Shown: positions 1 to 12,000 of the stretch, piece after piece
Position numbering within the stretch: the first letter of the stretch is position 1
How the letters are laid out: each line of letters begins with the position of its first letter
Source: Nereocystis luetkeana
Lineage: Eukaryota; Sar; Phaeophyceae; Laminariales; Laminariaceae
Reading direction: 5' to 3'
Length of the DNA stretch: 64,000 nucleotides
Assembly: GCA_031213475.1 (NCBI GenBank)
Contig: JARUPZ010000002.1
Coordinates: 12,596,951 to 12,660,950 of the forward strand
Translations under genes and position numbers: made by a program
The notes under the pieces: model-generated
What the model was told of the DNA's origin: nothing
What the model saw: only the letters and a program-made list of their open reading frames with translations
Databases searched by the model: none

Positions 1-479
1 CCCGAGGTATGATACGCGACACGACCCAGCGATGGATCGCTATTCGTGGCCTGCATGGTAGTGCACGGCGGTAGATGTAAACGCAAGTGTTGCTCGTGCG
101 TTCTTGTACTTGCTCGTGTGCTTGTTCTACTGTATGTAGTACGTGGTCTTTGTTCTGGGGAGGTCAATCCTATGTGTGTATCGTAAAGCGCGTAGCTACC
201 CTGCGTTTTTGTACCTGTTGGTACGGTTGGGGGGGTCACGTTTTTTTTTAGAGGAGGGTGTTGTGTCGGTACTGTTCATAACCTGTAATATTAAAACCGA
301 AACTTCCGTGAGACCAGAAAAGGGCGATTTTATGCCAAGGTATTATACCAGGTGGAGTAACTTTCAGTATGCCCGTGCCAAGCCGTTTTGACCTCCGGTA
401 AAAAAAACGCTTTCGCTTTCAACCAAAATGGACGTTATTAAACCAGGGATATACCAGATACCAGCCAAAATCGGTTTAG

Positions 480-665
480 GTGTATGCCCGCGCCAAGCCA
501 TTTTTACCTGGTATATGCCCGCGCCAAGCCATTTTTACCTGGTATATGCCCGCGCCAAGCCCTTTTGACCTGGTATATGCCCGCGCCAAGCCATTTTGAC
601 CTGGTATATGCCCGCGCCAAGCCAATTTGACCTGGTATATGCCCGCGCCAAGCTATTTCGACCTC
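480..665. repeat. Tandem repeat, about 37 bp x 5
   Basis: About five near-identical units reading tacctggtatatgcccgcgc followed by caagccattttga. They lie just upstream of the first recognisable peptidase exon, probably in an intron. Each unit carries the TACCTGGTA motif found across the window. The 1-479 stretch holds a few further degenerate copies (near 330-390) and no exon I can support. Confidence 0.8.
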
Positions 666-755
666 TCTTTCAACCCCGTACCAGGTGCTGCTCTTGAAGC
701 CGATAGCTCTTGAACCGCGACTGACCCCCATATACCCATGTACATCTATACACAG

Positions 756-2044
756 GTGATTTCGTTTCGAACGCGCGATGGGGAGGCGGACCTTTTCGCA
801 GGTGTGTACCGACCGGACGTTCAGGCGCACGGACCGGGACCCTACCCCTGCATCGTCGCCGTGTACGGAGGACCGCACGTACAGTGGTGAGGGAGGGAGG
901 GGAGGGAGGGGAGGGAGGGGAGGGAGGGAGGGAGGGAGGGAGGGAGGGAGGGAGGGAGGGAGGGAGGGAGGGAGGGAGGGAGGGAGGGAGGGGAGGGGAG
1001 GGAGGGAGGGAGGGGAGGGAGGGAGGGAGGGAGGGAGGGAGGGAGGGAGGGAGGGAGGGAGGGAGGGAGGGAGGGAGGGAGGGAGGGAGGGGAGGGAGGG
1101 AGGGAGGGAGGGAGGGAGGGAGGGAGGGAGGGAGGGAGGGAGGGAGGGAGGGAGGGAGGGAGGGAGGGAGGGAGGGAGGGAGGGAGGGAGGGAGGGAGGG
1201 AGGGAGGGAGGGAGGGAGGGAGGGAGGGAGGGAGGGAGGGAGGGAGGGAGGGAGGGAGGGAGGGAGGAGGGGAGGGAGGGAGGGAGGGGGGGAAGGGAGG
1301 TACGTGATATTGTGCATGGTCGTCAGTCGTATGACCACCATAGACATCATGCATGGCCGTCGGGAAAGGAGGGGAGGGGGGGGGGGGGGGGTGCCGCCTG
1401 TGTGTTCGTGTGTTCGTCTGTTTGTTTGTTTGTTTGTTTGTTTGTTTGTTTGTTTGTATGTTTGTGTGCGAATTTTGGGTTAAAATGTGGAGGACGGCGG
1501 AGGCGGGTTTAGAGGGGAGAGGGACGAGGGAGTGATCTTCATGATACGATGTTAATTGTACCGCGAAGCTGCTGCTGCTGTTTTGAGGGGTGGGCAGGGG
1601 GAAGGGGAGGTTGTGGCAAGGACTAAAACGACCCGGTTGGAAGGGGGCGGAGCAGGGGGGGAGGGGGGGGTGAAGGAAGCATGTGGTCGCATGCGATGCG
1701 GCTTGTTCTCTTGCGTTTTGCGCTCTTCAGTATATTTTTTGTTCCGCTTGCTGTTCGTGGTACATATTGTGAGTGTTTTTTCCCGGCCTGAAGAAGGAGG
1801 TTAGGGTCCGAGGACAGAGGGGGGGCAAGCGGCAGAGCCAGCCGTGGGGGAAGAGGATGATGATTTGTCCACGCGATGAAAGAAAGGATGGGGGTGCGTG
1901 AAGTGGGGGAGGGCATGTGATAGGATGGCTTCGCCATTTGGTGTACTCGTAGGGTTTTTCGAAATGTCGTCGGAAACGCCGCGCCAAAAGTCGCGGCTCG
2001 ACAGGTTGACGCGAAATTGGCGAGCTTCGGCACTCGCTTTTTCG

Positions 2045-2077
<33 letters not shown>

Positions 2078-5004
2078 CCTTGCTCTGTTGGCGTCCGTGC
2101 TGTGTTCTGTTTTTTTTTTTTTTTGTGCGGGCGTTTTTTATTTCGTTGTGCTTGGCGATAGCTACTAGTATGCATGTCTATGTGTTGCACACAGCCACAC
2201 ACGTGCTAAAGGCAATACACAGGGGCCCAACCAATCAGCCAATCGACGCCGTCTCTCTCTCTCTCTCTCTCTCTCTCTCCCCCCCCTCACCCCGAGGCCC
2301 CCCTTCTTCAGTGTGTCCTTCTAGATTTTGATGGTACAGTCTACTGCTATGAACATCTTCCCTTCCTTCTCTCTCTCTTGTGTTTCTTCTGCTTGGGCGC
2401 AGGGTAAGCCGCAGCTGGGGGAGCACCGTCGACATGAGGGCGCAGAGATTGCGCGACCTAGGATTCCTGGTTCTGAAGTGCGACAACAGAGGAAGCTTCC
2501 GAAGGTGACATAGCCAATAAGAGACCCCCCCCCTGACTCACGACAAACGACAGGCGATTCCCGACAGACGACTATGCACTCCGATGCCACGAGAGTGGTG
2601 TTGTTGTTTAGTCCCTCTGTCTTTCGCTGTTGCTGCATGGATAAGAACACGTCTCTGTACCCCGTGGACGTGTTATGATATCGGGGTAAAGGGGGGTGGT
2701 GAATTGTATGTTTGTAATATTAATAGTTGAAAAAGAAAATGAATGATCCTCTCTCTCAGTTTATTTTACCTCTCTCAAGGCAAGAGTGCTAATTAGTGCG
2801 TTCGCAATGAAATAAGTTATGTCTTTCTCTCCTTCTCTCTCTCTCTCTCTCTCTTTNNNNNNNNNNNNNNNNNNNNNNNNNNNNNNNNNNNNNNNNNNNN
2901 NNNNNNNNNNNNNNNNNNNNNNNNNNNNNNNNNNNNNNNNNNNNNNNNNNNNNNNNTCTTTTCAACAAAAGGCCAACATTTTCTTTGCTCTTATGAATTA
3001 ACATCCCCGGTTGAGAAGAAACGGCCCCCCTTCTTCCTCTCCCTCTCTCCCTCCCTCCCTCCCTCCTTCTCATACCTCATATCATACCTCATCTCATACA
3101 ACTACGGCCATGCATGAAAATAAGTACACCCCCGCCCCCGCCCCCCCCGCCACCTCCTCGGAGCAGAGAGTCGAGCGTGTTGACGCACGCGTCTAAGCTG
3201 CAGGGCAAGCTGATGCTGGTGCACGGCCTGATCGACGAGAACGTTCACTTTCGACACACCGCCCGCCTCATCAACGCCCTTATCGCGGCCCGCAAGCCGT
3301 ACGACCTGCTCATATTCCCCGACGAACGACACTCGCCCAGGAAGCTCCAGGTAGGTTGGGGGGGGGGGTCGGGTGGGGGGGGGTACTCATTTGGCAAGGG
3401 GGGGGGGGTGTACTCGATAGGAGAGATGCACTGATCTCATGCATGGCCGTAGTCGTATGACGATGGACCCTCGCATTTCTACAATGCCGGGACGGAGCAT
3501 GTCGGGTTTTCACCGACCAGGCAGACATTGCTTGCACCAAGAGGGGGGGGGGGGGGTGCACTCATTGTCATGCATGGCCGTAGTCGTGTAACCATAGACC
3601 CTCGCCTCCCTACAATGCCGGGACGAAGCACGTCGGTTTATCACCGACGAGGTAGACGTTGCTTGCACCAAGCGCGAAGCGCCGTGAGGTGTTTGGGCGA
3701 GTTGCATGAAGGGTGAGCTGCATCCTACTATTAATAAGAACCGCTTTTGGGGCGGATTTTCTTGCATATTGATGACAGCTTCAATGAGTTATTTTAATTC
3801 CTAGGGGGGGGCGCGGGGGGTACTCATTTGTTGTTTGCCTTAAGAACTTCACCATTAACCACGCATCCCTTCCGAGAAGGACTACGAGTCGGGGGGGGGG
3901 CTATTGGAAGATTGTGGAACCCGGACATCAGGGGGGGGAGAGGGTGACCTGTTAGGGAGGAGAGGAGGGAGGGAAGCTGCATGCCGGGGGGTGGGGAGGG
4001 GCTGTAGGTGGCATGTGGGAATCGGGCGGTGGGTGGGGTGGAGCTGAAGGTTTGGGGGGGGTGCGGTGTACTCGATATCATGCATGCCCGTAGTCGTACC
4101 ACCATGGGGAGGGGGTGGGGGGGGGCTACGTATAGAAGACTTGTAGGAATCGGGAGGCGCGGGAGGGGGGAGGAGGGCACATCTGTCAGGGAAAAGGGGG
4201 GGGGATGGGATTTTCCCGCGTCGCGCCTGCTTCGGCCGTCGAACGGTTGACCGCCGCTGTGGACTGAATCACCTCGGAAAGGGGGGGTGGTGGAGAAGGA
4301 GGAGGGGGTGAGTCGGGAGCGGGCAAGCGGGTGGACAAAAAGCGATTTGGGCAAAGTGTCGTTCGGATTCATGCCCGTGCTGGTTTCCGGCGCTCGCCCT
4401 GCAACCTCCAGAATGCGACGCACGCATCGAATATTGTGAGATTGCCCCTCGCCGGAAAGGGTTGGAAGGTAGTCGACAAGTCGGCAATGTGCCGAGGGAA
4501 CGGGGGGGGGCGATCCTGGGGACGGGGGGATCGAAGCCTCCGCGCCAACCAGCGTTGCTCTTTTTGCCGTCGCGTTTCGGGGATGTATGTCGCGGCGAAA
4601 CGCGATCGCGGTATGTATGTATGCATGCGCGCCTTTGTGCTCTTGGCGATAGTCTCTTCCAGATCCGAGACGACTGTGTGTCTCGACGCGGGTTTAGAAG
4701 GACCGATCGACCTTCGCTGAGCAGGAACAGAAAGTGGTCGCCGCGCCATCGCCTTGTATGCCATCCACCAGATCGGTGGACTTCGTCAGCCTGTTCCGTC
4801 GTAGCAACGGCATGCATATACTATAAGACCGCGCAACACCGTCGTCACCCAAGTGCCCCCCGTTGACTCGCTTTCCGTTCGAATTGCACGCTCGGTTGGC
4901 TTCCTTTCTCTTGGCAGGACCGAGTGTACATGGAGCAACGGATCAGCGACTACTTCGTGCAGCACCTCGTTAAGGACCCGCCACCACAAGTGCGTGGCCC
5001 ATGA
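756..5004 (+). CDS. S9 prolyl oligopeptidase, DPP8/9-like, C-terminal part
   Basis: Serine peptidase that removes N-terminal dipeptides, typically after proline; DPP8/9 relatives are usually cytosolic. Four exons are visible: 756-886, 2403-2504, about 3167-3350 and 4918-5004 (stop TGA 5002-5004). Exon 756-886 reads [20 protein letters not shown] and then AVYGGPHVQ, the start of the alpha/beta-hydrolase domain. The split codon TG|G joins it to [20 protein letters not shown] and [10 protein letters not shown]. Exon 3 holds [10 protein letters not shown] (catalytic Asp) and DERHSPR (catalytic His). The last exon is [17 protein letters not shown] plus a short tail. Phases match at 886/2403 and 3350/4918. 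The segment that should hold the GWSYGG serine is absent and must lie between 2505 and 3166, which contains the assembly gap. The beta-propeller half lies upstream of the window. The 887-2402 intron is dominated by a GGGA microsatellite. Family is secure; DPP8/9 versus bacterial-type S9B is less so. Confidence 0.88.
890..1292. repeat. (GGGA)n microsatellite
   Basis: About 400 bp of nearly pure purine GGGA on the plus strand, starting right after the donor of the 756-886 peptidase exon. The long proline/serine/leucine or glycine/glutamate/arginine reading frames here are microsatellite translations, not genes. Confidence 0.97.
2857..2956. other. Assembly gap (100 N) inside the peptidase gene
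   Basis: Exactly 100 N preceded by a CT dinucleotide run, so it looks like a fixed-size placeholder. It lies between peptidase exons ending at 2504 (phase 2) and starting near 3167. The nucleophile-serine segment expected between them is seen nowhere in the flanks, so the real gap probably holds at least one exon. Confidence 0.9.
3398..3803 (+). repeat. G-run dispersed repeat, two tandem copies
   Basis: Copy 1 (3398-3540) and copy 2 (3541-3803) each start with a G-run, then tactcgat or cactcatt, catgcatggccgtagtcgt, accctcgc, caatgccgggacg and attgcttgcaccaa. Copy 1 stops at the lysine-like cttgcaccaag boundary, where copy 2's G-run begins. Copy 2 runs on through the gatgacagcttcaatgag end. 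Copies occur on both strands elsewhere (37043, 52835, 55030, 63385). No coding frame is conserved between copies. Confidence 0.85.
3804..3882 (+). repeat. Second G-run repeat type (tactcatttgttg)
   Basis: A G-run followed by tactcatttgttgtttgcct and accacgcatcccttccgaga. Related copies are at 49290 (plus) and, reversed, at 7562 and 53375. From about 3880 to 4917 the peptidase intron is G-rich with no exon I can support. Confidence 0.65.
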
Positions 5005-8000
5005 CTGCCCTCGCGCCCCCATCCCGGGGCACTCGATTCAGCGCTACGCAACCCTCAAGCGTTTTGTTGTTGTTGTTGTTGTTTTTGTTGTTTGCTGTAG
5101 ATGGGTTAGAAGTCGAGCGAGCCGGAGGGACTATATCGGTGTTTTGCATGTTTTGCGTGATGACCTTCAATCCTTGCCTTTGCGTGCTTGCCTCGCGTGG
5201 TTGCCATGCGTGTTTACCTTGACTGCTTGCCTTGACTGCATGCCTGGGATGATTCAGGTGCTTGGCTGCTTAGTTGGGCCCGCAGTATATATATACATGT
5301 ATATACCTGGTATATTATATGGTTGCACTGTGTTTTCGTTTTACGCAATTCGATTTTTTTTCCCCTGTCTACCCGCAGACTTATTTCCCTGTCTACTTGC
5401 AGACTCCTTGTGCCCGGGGTAGACTGTTGCAATGACCTACCTGTCATGTGAAAACAGCAACAACGACAACAGCAACAGTCAAGGTCTTGCAGGGTTCGAT
5501 CCACCTCATGCTTAGTCGACTCTCGCAGCCGATAACCACAACCGGTCACACTTGCCCCGAGAGCCGAGAGGCCACCAAATTAGCTCTCGCGAAGCGCAGC
5601 CCCGTGCCAACGCTTGTGTGTGCAGCGGTGCCCGCGCGTCACCTTGGTGGTGTGGCCGGGTGATATGGCGCGGGATGGCCGAGAGTTGATGCCCGCGAGC
5701 CGAAAGCCGCCGCGCATGGGCGGCTGGTAACCAACAGCAGTGCGAGTATAGGCTTGTGTTTGGAGACTCTCCCATCCAAAACGTTGCGTCGTACCTGTGC
5801 GAATTCCCTTGCTCTTTTCGTGACGGCGCCGTGACGTGTTGCAGGATGTTCTCCTTCCCTCCCTTCTTCCTTCCTCTTCTTCTTCCTCGTGTTTTTTGTC
5901 GTCCACAGGCGAGCCACTTGTGACTTCCGCGAGGCGGAGGTTAGCAGCAAGGTTAGGGGTTGGTCTTCTGTCTGTTCTCTTCCTAGGTAGCTTGCTTGCC
6001 CCCCCCCCGCTGTAGGGGAAGCGGCGGTACGAAGCGAGACGCGACACAAAACAGACCGCGGGCGGCTAAACGCCCCCCCAAACGCTCTGGGGGAACTCAG
6101 CTGCTGCATTTTTCCTCTGGGTAGCGGGAAGGCGGAGCGGGGGAGGGAGGGGGAAGGGGGGGACATCTTGCCCCCCCCCTCCTGGGTAGCGAAAAGGCAG
6201 AGCGGGGAGGCGAGGGGGGGGGAGGATGCCCCCCCTCCTCACCTCCCTCCTCCTCCCCATCTTACGCCGGTATTGAAAACATACTCATGACTGCCGAACG
6301 GGTTGAAATATTTGGCTCGTTCATAGATAACTGATTTGCAAGGAGCGTGGCAGGGGGGCGGGCCGGGATTCGGACGCCTCGCCAAGAGCACGTAAAGCGC
6401 TGGCCCTGTGTTACCTGGTCTGGTCGTCTCCCGAGGGGGCCGAGCGTTTAACACGGGTTTTTTTAGGTGTTTTTTTTTTTGCAACAGCGCTGAGAAAATG
6501 AAGTCCTTGGGGGGGGGGGGGGGGGGAGAAGGAAGGAACGGGGGTTGGGGAGGGATTGACCTACGTGTGAAGACTTGGCGCTGATAAACTTTCGACAGAT
6601 ATATTAGATATGAATTGGATGTGAATACATACAGCTTTTCGCATGTACTCGTAGATAAAAGTGCGGACGCCGGCCTTGTTGTGCGAGTTGGAGGCAGTGC
6701 AGAACAGCCACTGAGTTGATTCGAGAGCGCGCGCGCGCTTGGGAACTTAGTTTTTTGTGCTCTCAGGATAGCAGCGCCCTGCGTACTAAGTAGCAGCCCC
6801 GTTCGTTTTCGGGGGACAGCGCTGCTGTTGCTGCTGCTGCTCAGCGCCCGGCGTAGTTAGCAGCCTCGCGCCGCTGCTGCTGCTTCTGCCGCTGTTCAGT
6901 TCTGTGTTTTTGCGACGTACGGCAGGTTTGATGGAGGCGTGTGCCTCCCGGTGACGATGTGAACGCTCGCAGCGCATCCTCGTGTAGCGTGTCGGCGACG
7001 ACGGCGACAAGAAGACTCCCAGGCACTTCACAAGCACCTACCCCCGAAAAATTATCTTGCCGGTTGTTGCTGTTGTTGTTGTTGTTGTCGGTGGGCTGGA
7101 TTTTTTGCACGCTACATAACGTTTAGAAAGGAGCGCGTGCGTATTTTGAGATGAGTGGGGGCCATCGAGGGGGCACCTATAGTAGTGCAGGTCCGTTGGG
7201 GAAGCAGCGCTCAGGAAGACGCCCAGTTGGAGAGCCACTATTATGCCCACGGGCGGCTTTTGCCTGTTGCCCCGTCGCCTTGATTGGCTGACGGAACAAG
7301 ACCCATGGGGATGGTCTGCATATGAAGCAGGAGGGGACTTTTTTTTTTTCGTCGAGGGGTGCTCCTGCGGCCAAATCAGCGGTGGCTCGAGGGACGATAT
7401 ATTTACTTGCGCTCTTCTTGTGTACTGTGTGAACGGACCCATTCGGTGTGTGTGTATGTGTGTGTGTGTTTTTTTTCTGGGTCAGACTCGGAGACGAAAG
7501 TAAGCGGCTACGACGTAGAGGACAAGGGTCGCTCCGCCCGACTCCTCTCTCCCCCCCCCCCCGTCAATGGTCAATTGTCAAATGACTAAGGCAAGCAACG
7601 AATGAGTACGCCTCCCCCCCCCCGCCCCCCACCAGGCACATGCTCTTGCGATGCTGCGTGCTCGTCCACAAAATATTGATTTTGCGCTCAAACATGATGA
7701 TTGATTTTGAAGCGAAAGAGACAGCGCGGTCGAAAGAGCTATATTTACTATAGGTACTTCCTCCACAATCTTGAAAACGAAACTTTTGGCCCGCAAGAAA
7801 AGGGGGTTATCAAATAGTCTTGCAGCACAGTCAGAACCCATTCCTCTGCTCGCGATCGATTCATTTCCACTCCACCCTCCTCGTTGACGACCACGGCTGC
7901 CTGTGTATCTCGCGGGCTCAAAAGCTGCTGACAAAGGCAATCTACAGCAGTAGTCGAAACACGAGTCGCAGCGCAATTGAAAACAGCAGGAGGGTGATGT

Positions 8001-9039
8001 TTCTGTTTCTCTCGAAATTAACTCTAAAGTCGTACCATACACTCGTCCCAGCACTTCGTACAGGAAGGACCGATCTGCTGGTATGCTCCCCCATAATAAC
8101 GAAACTGAGCAATGATCTCCCTGAGTTCCCATACAAAATGAGATCATCTGGCTTTGGCACGTCGACCCGTATATATTCTCAGTTTGTAAAACTGAGTCTC
8201 TGTTTCGATAATTGCAAATCTGTCTGTCTGTCTGTCCGCATGCCTTATATTTTCGAGCTCCTTACAGGCCAGCGGCGCGTATTGCGCACCCCGCGCAGGT
8301 ACTGCCGGAGGGCAAAAATTGCAATATATGTAGCTGGTACACGTTATAAAACGCTGGAAAATATCCTTCAACTATGCATCTTACAGTATCGTTTTAACCA
8401 TTTGAGAGAGCCAAAACGTATCCCATGACGGTATAATATGTGGTTATACCTACTATTCCCCAGTTGTTTGCCCCAAAATGACTGGTACAGTTGTAAAAGT
8501 AGTTGTAAAACTACTCACGAATGACGTGAAACAGCCTCACATATTTTTGAGCCTGCAGCGAAGAGAAATACCCCCAATTTGTTTTCGACTGCGGCCCAAA
8601 AGGCTCCGCAACAATTGATTCGCCTGCGGCGAAACGCGTTGCGCAGCCCTTCCTGCGTCTTGCGCAGACAACGTTGCGCTGACGCAAAAACGCAACACCT
8701 AAAATTACCTCTGGTCACAAAGCACAGCGGATGTCGATGCAGCTAATGCAAACGAGCAAAATGTAGCGTTAGAAATACACCACACACGGCCGTGTAGGTT
8801 AGCGGCGGCGCGCTGGTGGGCAATGGTTCTGGAAGAAAAAAGTAGATAAAAAACAACGGAAATAAAAAATCAACATTCCACCATTTGTAAGAGTAATCCA
8901 AAACATCACGACCGCACACCAGAAGTTATCGCCGAGTCACCCGTTTCAGTACGCGCAAACAGCGTTTGGTAGTGATCTGCAACCACAAGCACGTAGTTTG
9001 CTGCTGGCTTGTCGACTACACTGCTATGACACGACCTGG
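5005..9039. other. Tail-to-tail intergenic region, no supported gene
   Basis: Lies between the stop codons of the plus-strand peptidase and the minus-strand dehydrogenase, so it should hold both 3' UTRs. It contains G-rich runs (6140-6250, 6508-6530), CTG/CAG-rich stretches (6820-6900, 7060-7085) and short homopolymers. A 202-codon plus frame (7820-8428) overlaps a 189-codon minus frame (7578-8147); neither shows a family motif, so neither is called as a gene. Confidence 0.6.
7562..7625 (-). repeat. Short copy of the G-run (tactcatttgttg-type) repeat
   Basis: Reads gactaaggcaagcaac, gaatgagtacg and then a C-run, the reverse complement of the 49290 copy. The homopolymer is again joined to the tactcatt end. 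Confidence 0.6.
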
Positions 9040-12000
9040 CTACGGTTTGGAGCGGAGCGCTTCGATGACGGCGCAGAAGTCGTCGTCTGCGTGCAGTTTT
9101 TTTGCTCGCAAGTACTCCGCGTTCGCTGCGGCGGCCACTGGGAGCGCTTGCGCCGCCTGCTTGGAAGAGAAAACGCAAAGCGCACAAAAGGGAGAATGTA
9201 AGGCATGCAGCAGCCGTTACACGTGAGGCACAACTCGCAAGGCGGAGAGAAGACTATAATAATGACACTTCACCAATCTCTCTCAGGATTCAGCCGTCAC
9301 TTGTGTGTGTGTGTGTCTGGCGAAACGCTTCCGTCTTTCGTTCTCATACACGCGGCAATGGCAGTTCCACACCTTATAAAGACAAGGAAAAACGGGCTGC
9401 ATCCTTTCTGCAAAGCCACCGAGGACCTGTCGGTGTTGCTTCGTCGCGCGTGACATGGACAGCACACAGCCAAGAGTTGACACAGCCGCCGGTTCGAGCA
9501 AAAACAAAGAGAGCACCCCTTTTTGTCCTACAGGGCAACAATTCGGAGCTACCCGAACTCTCCTCTGCTTATACGAAGTACAACGGAAGCGCCCTATCTC
9601 TCACGCGTCACGCCTTGAACGGCAACCTACCTTATCACCAAGACCCAGGGCAAAGCGCATGTCCTTTTGAGCATGCTTCAGGGGGAAGTTCGACGAGTAG
9701 TCCTTCTTGTTCATGAGGGGACCCTTGAGAGCGATCATGGGGCTGGCCATCGCGCCCTGCCCAAAAATCTGTGAAGGGTGAGGGATTGATGCCGCGAGGT
9801 GGGTGAGGTTTGGAGGCGAGGCGAGCAGGGCTTGGTTCACCTCTGCATGTAACACAGAACACAGTGGAATACAACACGTTTCCGTTGGTTCACGACGAGA
9901 CCACAAACAAAATGTCAGGGTTCGTAATCTTGAAAAATAAAAATGAAATAAAACATCAGCTGTGAGATCGAGGGTTTCGTATGATATCAGGTTGTCGTGA
10001 CGGGGAAAGCTACCGTAAGCAGGGAAACGTCCACTCTCGAGCACTTCGTCTCACACTCGCGTGCGAAAAAAAAATCAAGGCGGCCAGGCCTGTTTTCATG
10101 CACGGGAGTCAATTCGAGGGAGAGACAGGCTTCATCAAGGAAGCATCTCAGCAACTACCAAGGACTCAGAGCATTGTTTCACGGCCGTGGGGGTTCTCCT
10201 AGCACAGCTCACGATATAAGTAGCAGCCTACCCGATACTCGAGAACCTGCGACTCTCGGCAAAACCCTTGCCGCCATTGAACGGGGAAAAAAGGAGCCTG
10301 AAACACACTCGGAGTATCACGCTCTGATAAATACGTGGGAAACCTCTACGACCGTCTCTCCCTGGCGGTTTCAACCGACTTGCGCCGCCCCCCAAACCCC
10401 TGCCAGCTTAGCCACCGGCAAAATATTGCACGGGCCAGTTCCGGCTCTGAAGGCCCAAGCTTCCCGACGAAACAGGATTTTGTTTCTTCTCTGCAATACG
10501 TAGGGTTACTGTACCTCAATCAAGGCGTCGCTGCTGAGGCCGAGGGAGTCGCTGAGGCACATCCCCTCTGCCACGGACGCCAGCATGGTAGACATGACCA
10601 TGTTCACCTTTTTATAGCGAGGCGTTTAGCAAAGAAGGGGAGACACCAGCTACTACTGTAAGCATCGGCAATGACGTTGCGCGAACGAGATGAGTGAGCT
10701 GGTCCTGACCGGCGGGGAGTTTTTAGCCACGACTTGCCAAACGCGCAACCCATGCACAGACTTGTCTCTGCCACCTTTGACGCCAAAGTAAGCGAATAAC
10801 GGCGACCTCAAGCACTGCACGGTGAATCGATGTGCAAGGCTTATGAATACACAGCATGCAAGCCCTTTCGGCGGAGGCGGCCGGTTATTCACTCATAAAT
10901 CATGTGCAAGCAAGCGACCGACATTGCATGAATAGTCAAGAGCGTGAAAAAGAGGGGGTGCACGAGATGAGAGCGAGAACGGATGGAGCAACCGCAGTGA
11001 ACTCACCACCAACTTCATCTCAGTTCCCTTGCCAACAGGGCCCAGGTAGTGGCTAGCCTGTCGACACAATGGCACCGGCGAGCGCGTGAGTGGCGACACA
11101 CTTTAGCATTGCTTGAGAGTCAGGAGTCAGTAACGAATCTGAACTTGTACAGAACAACCAGATGCAAACACGCCGTCACGCGGGGGGCTAGGGGCAACAC
11201 ACCAAGATCGGCGAAAACATGCCGCCACGATAGCGCCACCAGAACAGCCCTTTTAAGATCTTGTGCTTCCCCCTACGCAGGGCAAAACAACGGGATATGG
11301 CCGTGTCGCCATCGACATGGGAACGGCCACCTATCCCCCCGGGTTAAAACGCCAACCTGTGCTCCTTGCAGCTATTCCGCCACACTGGCAAGACTCCGTC
11401 CTCGCTCGTTTGTACACGATCGATGCGTCGCCTATAACTTACGGTCGACTGATAAGACAGGCCAATCGACGCCCTTCGACATACGCGCCTAAATGCTAAG
11501 ACAAGGGTGCACCTCCTTTACACCCGCAACCTACACGGACAGCGGGCACACAGCCTTTTATCACAGACACCAACGACCGCGGCGCGGCGCACAAGATGGA
11601 ATGCCATCACACAGGTGCGGGGGGAGGTAGATGGTGGAGAAAGAAGGGCTATTTCTGTGAGGCTGCTGATGCCATTGTGTTGCGCTTCTGATATTCTCAA
11701 CATACTTTCTGCTGATGGGGCGTTGACGGCGCGCGCACCTTGCCCATGAGGTCCAGATCCTTGGCTGCCCTGTCGAACAGATCTCTGTCCCCACCGCACA
11801 AAAACACCAGCTGACCGTTCGCCGCAGGCCCCTGCGTTGCCGCGACAGGATGGGTAGGTGCCGTAAAAGTGTCAGGGCAGAGCGGCAAACCACTCCAGAG
11901 TCGCCGGTGGTAACAGCAAAAAGTGCTCCGTCTGTTTGGTAAGCTTGACGCAGAGGAGGGCGGATAGCACTCGTGGGGTCGTCAAACGCCGACACCTGGC

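Noticed and set aside
670..1512. Long overlapping frames rich in Leu-Pro-Pro-Ser or Gly-Arg-Glu-Gly on both strands
   Set aside because: They are translations of the GGGA microsatellite and appear in several frames at once.
5875..6260. Arg/Pro/Ser-rich minus-strand frames
   Set aside because: Low-complexity G-rich DNA read on the minus strand, with no recognisable domain.
7578..8428. Two long overlapping frames, 202 codons plus and 189 codons minus
   Set aside because: No motif, no splice context, and each excludes the other. Noted in the intergenic entry only.
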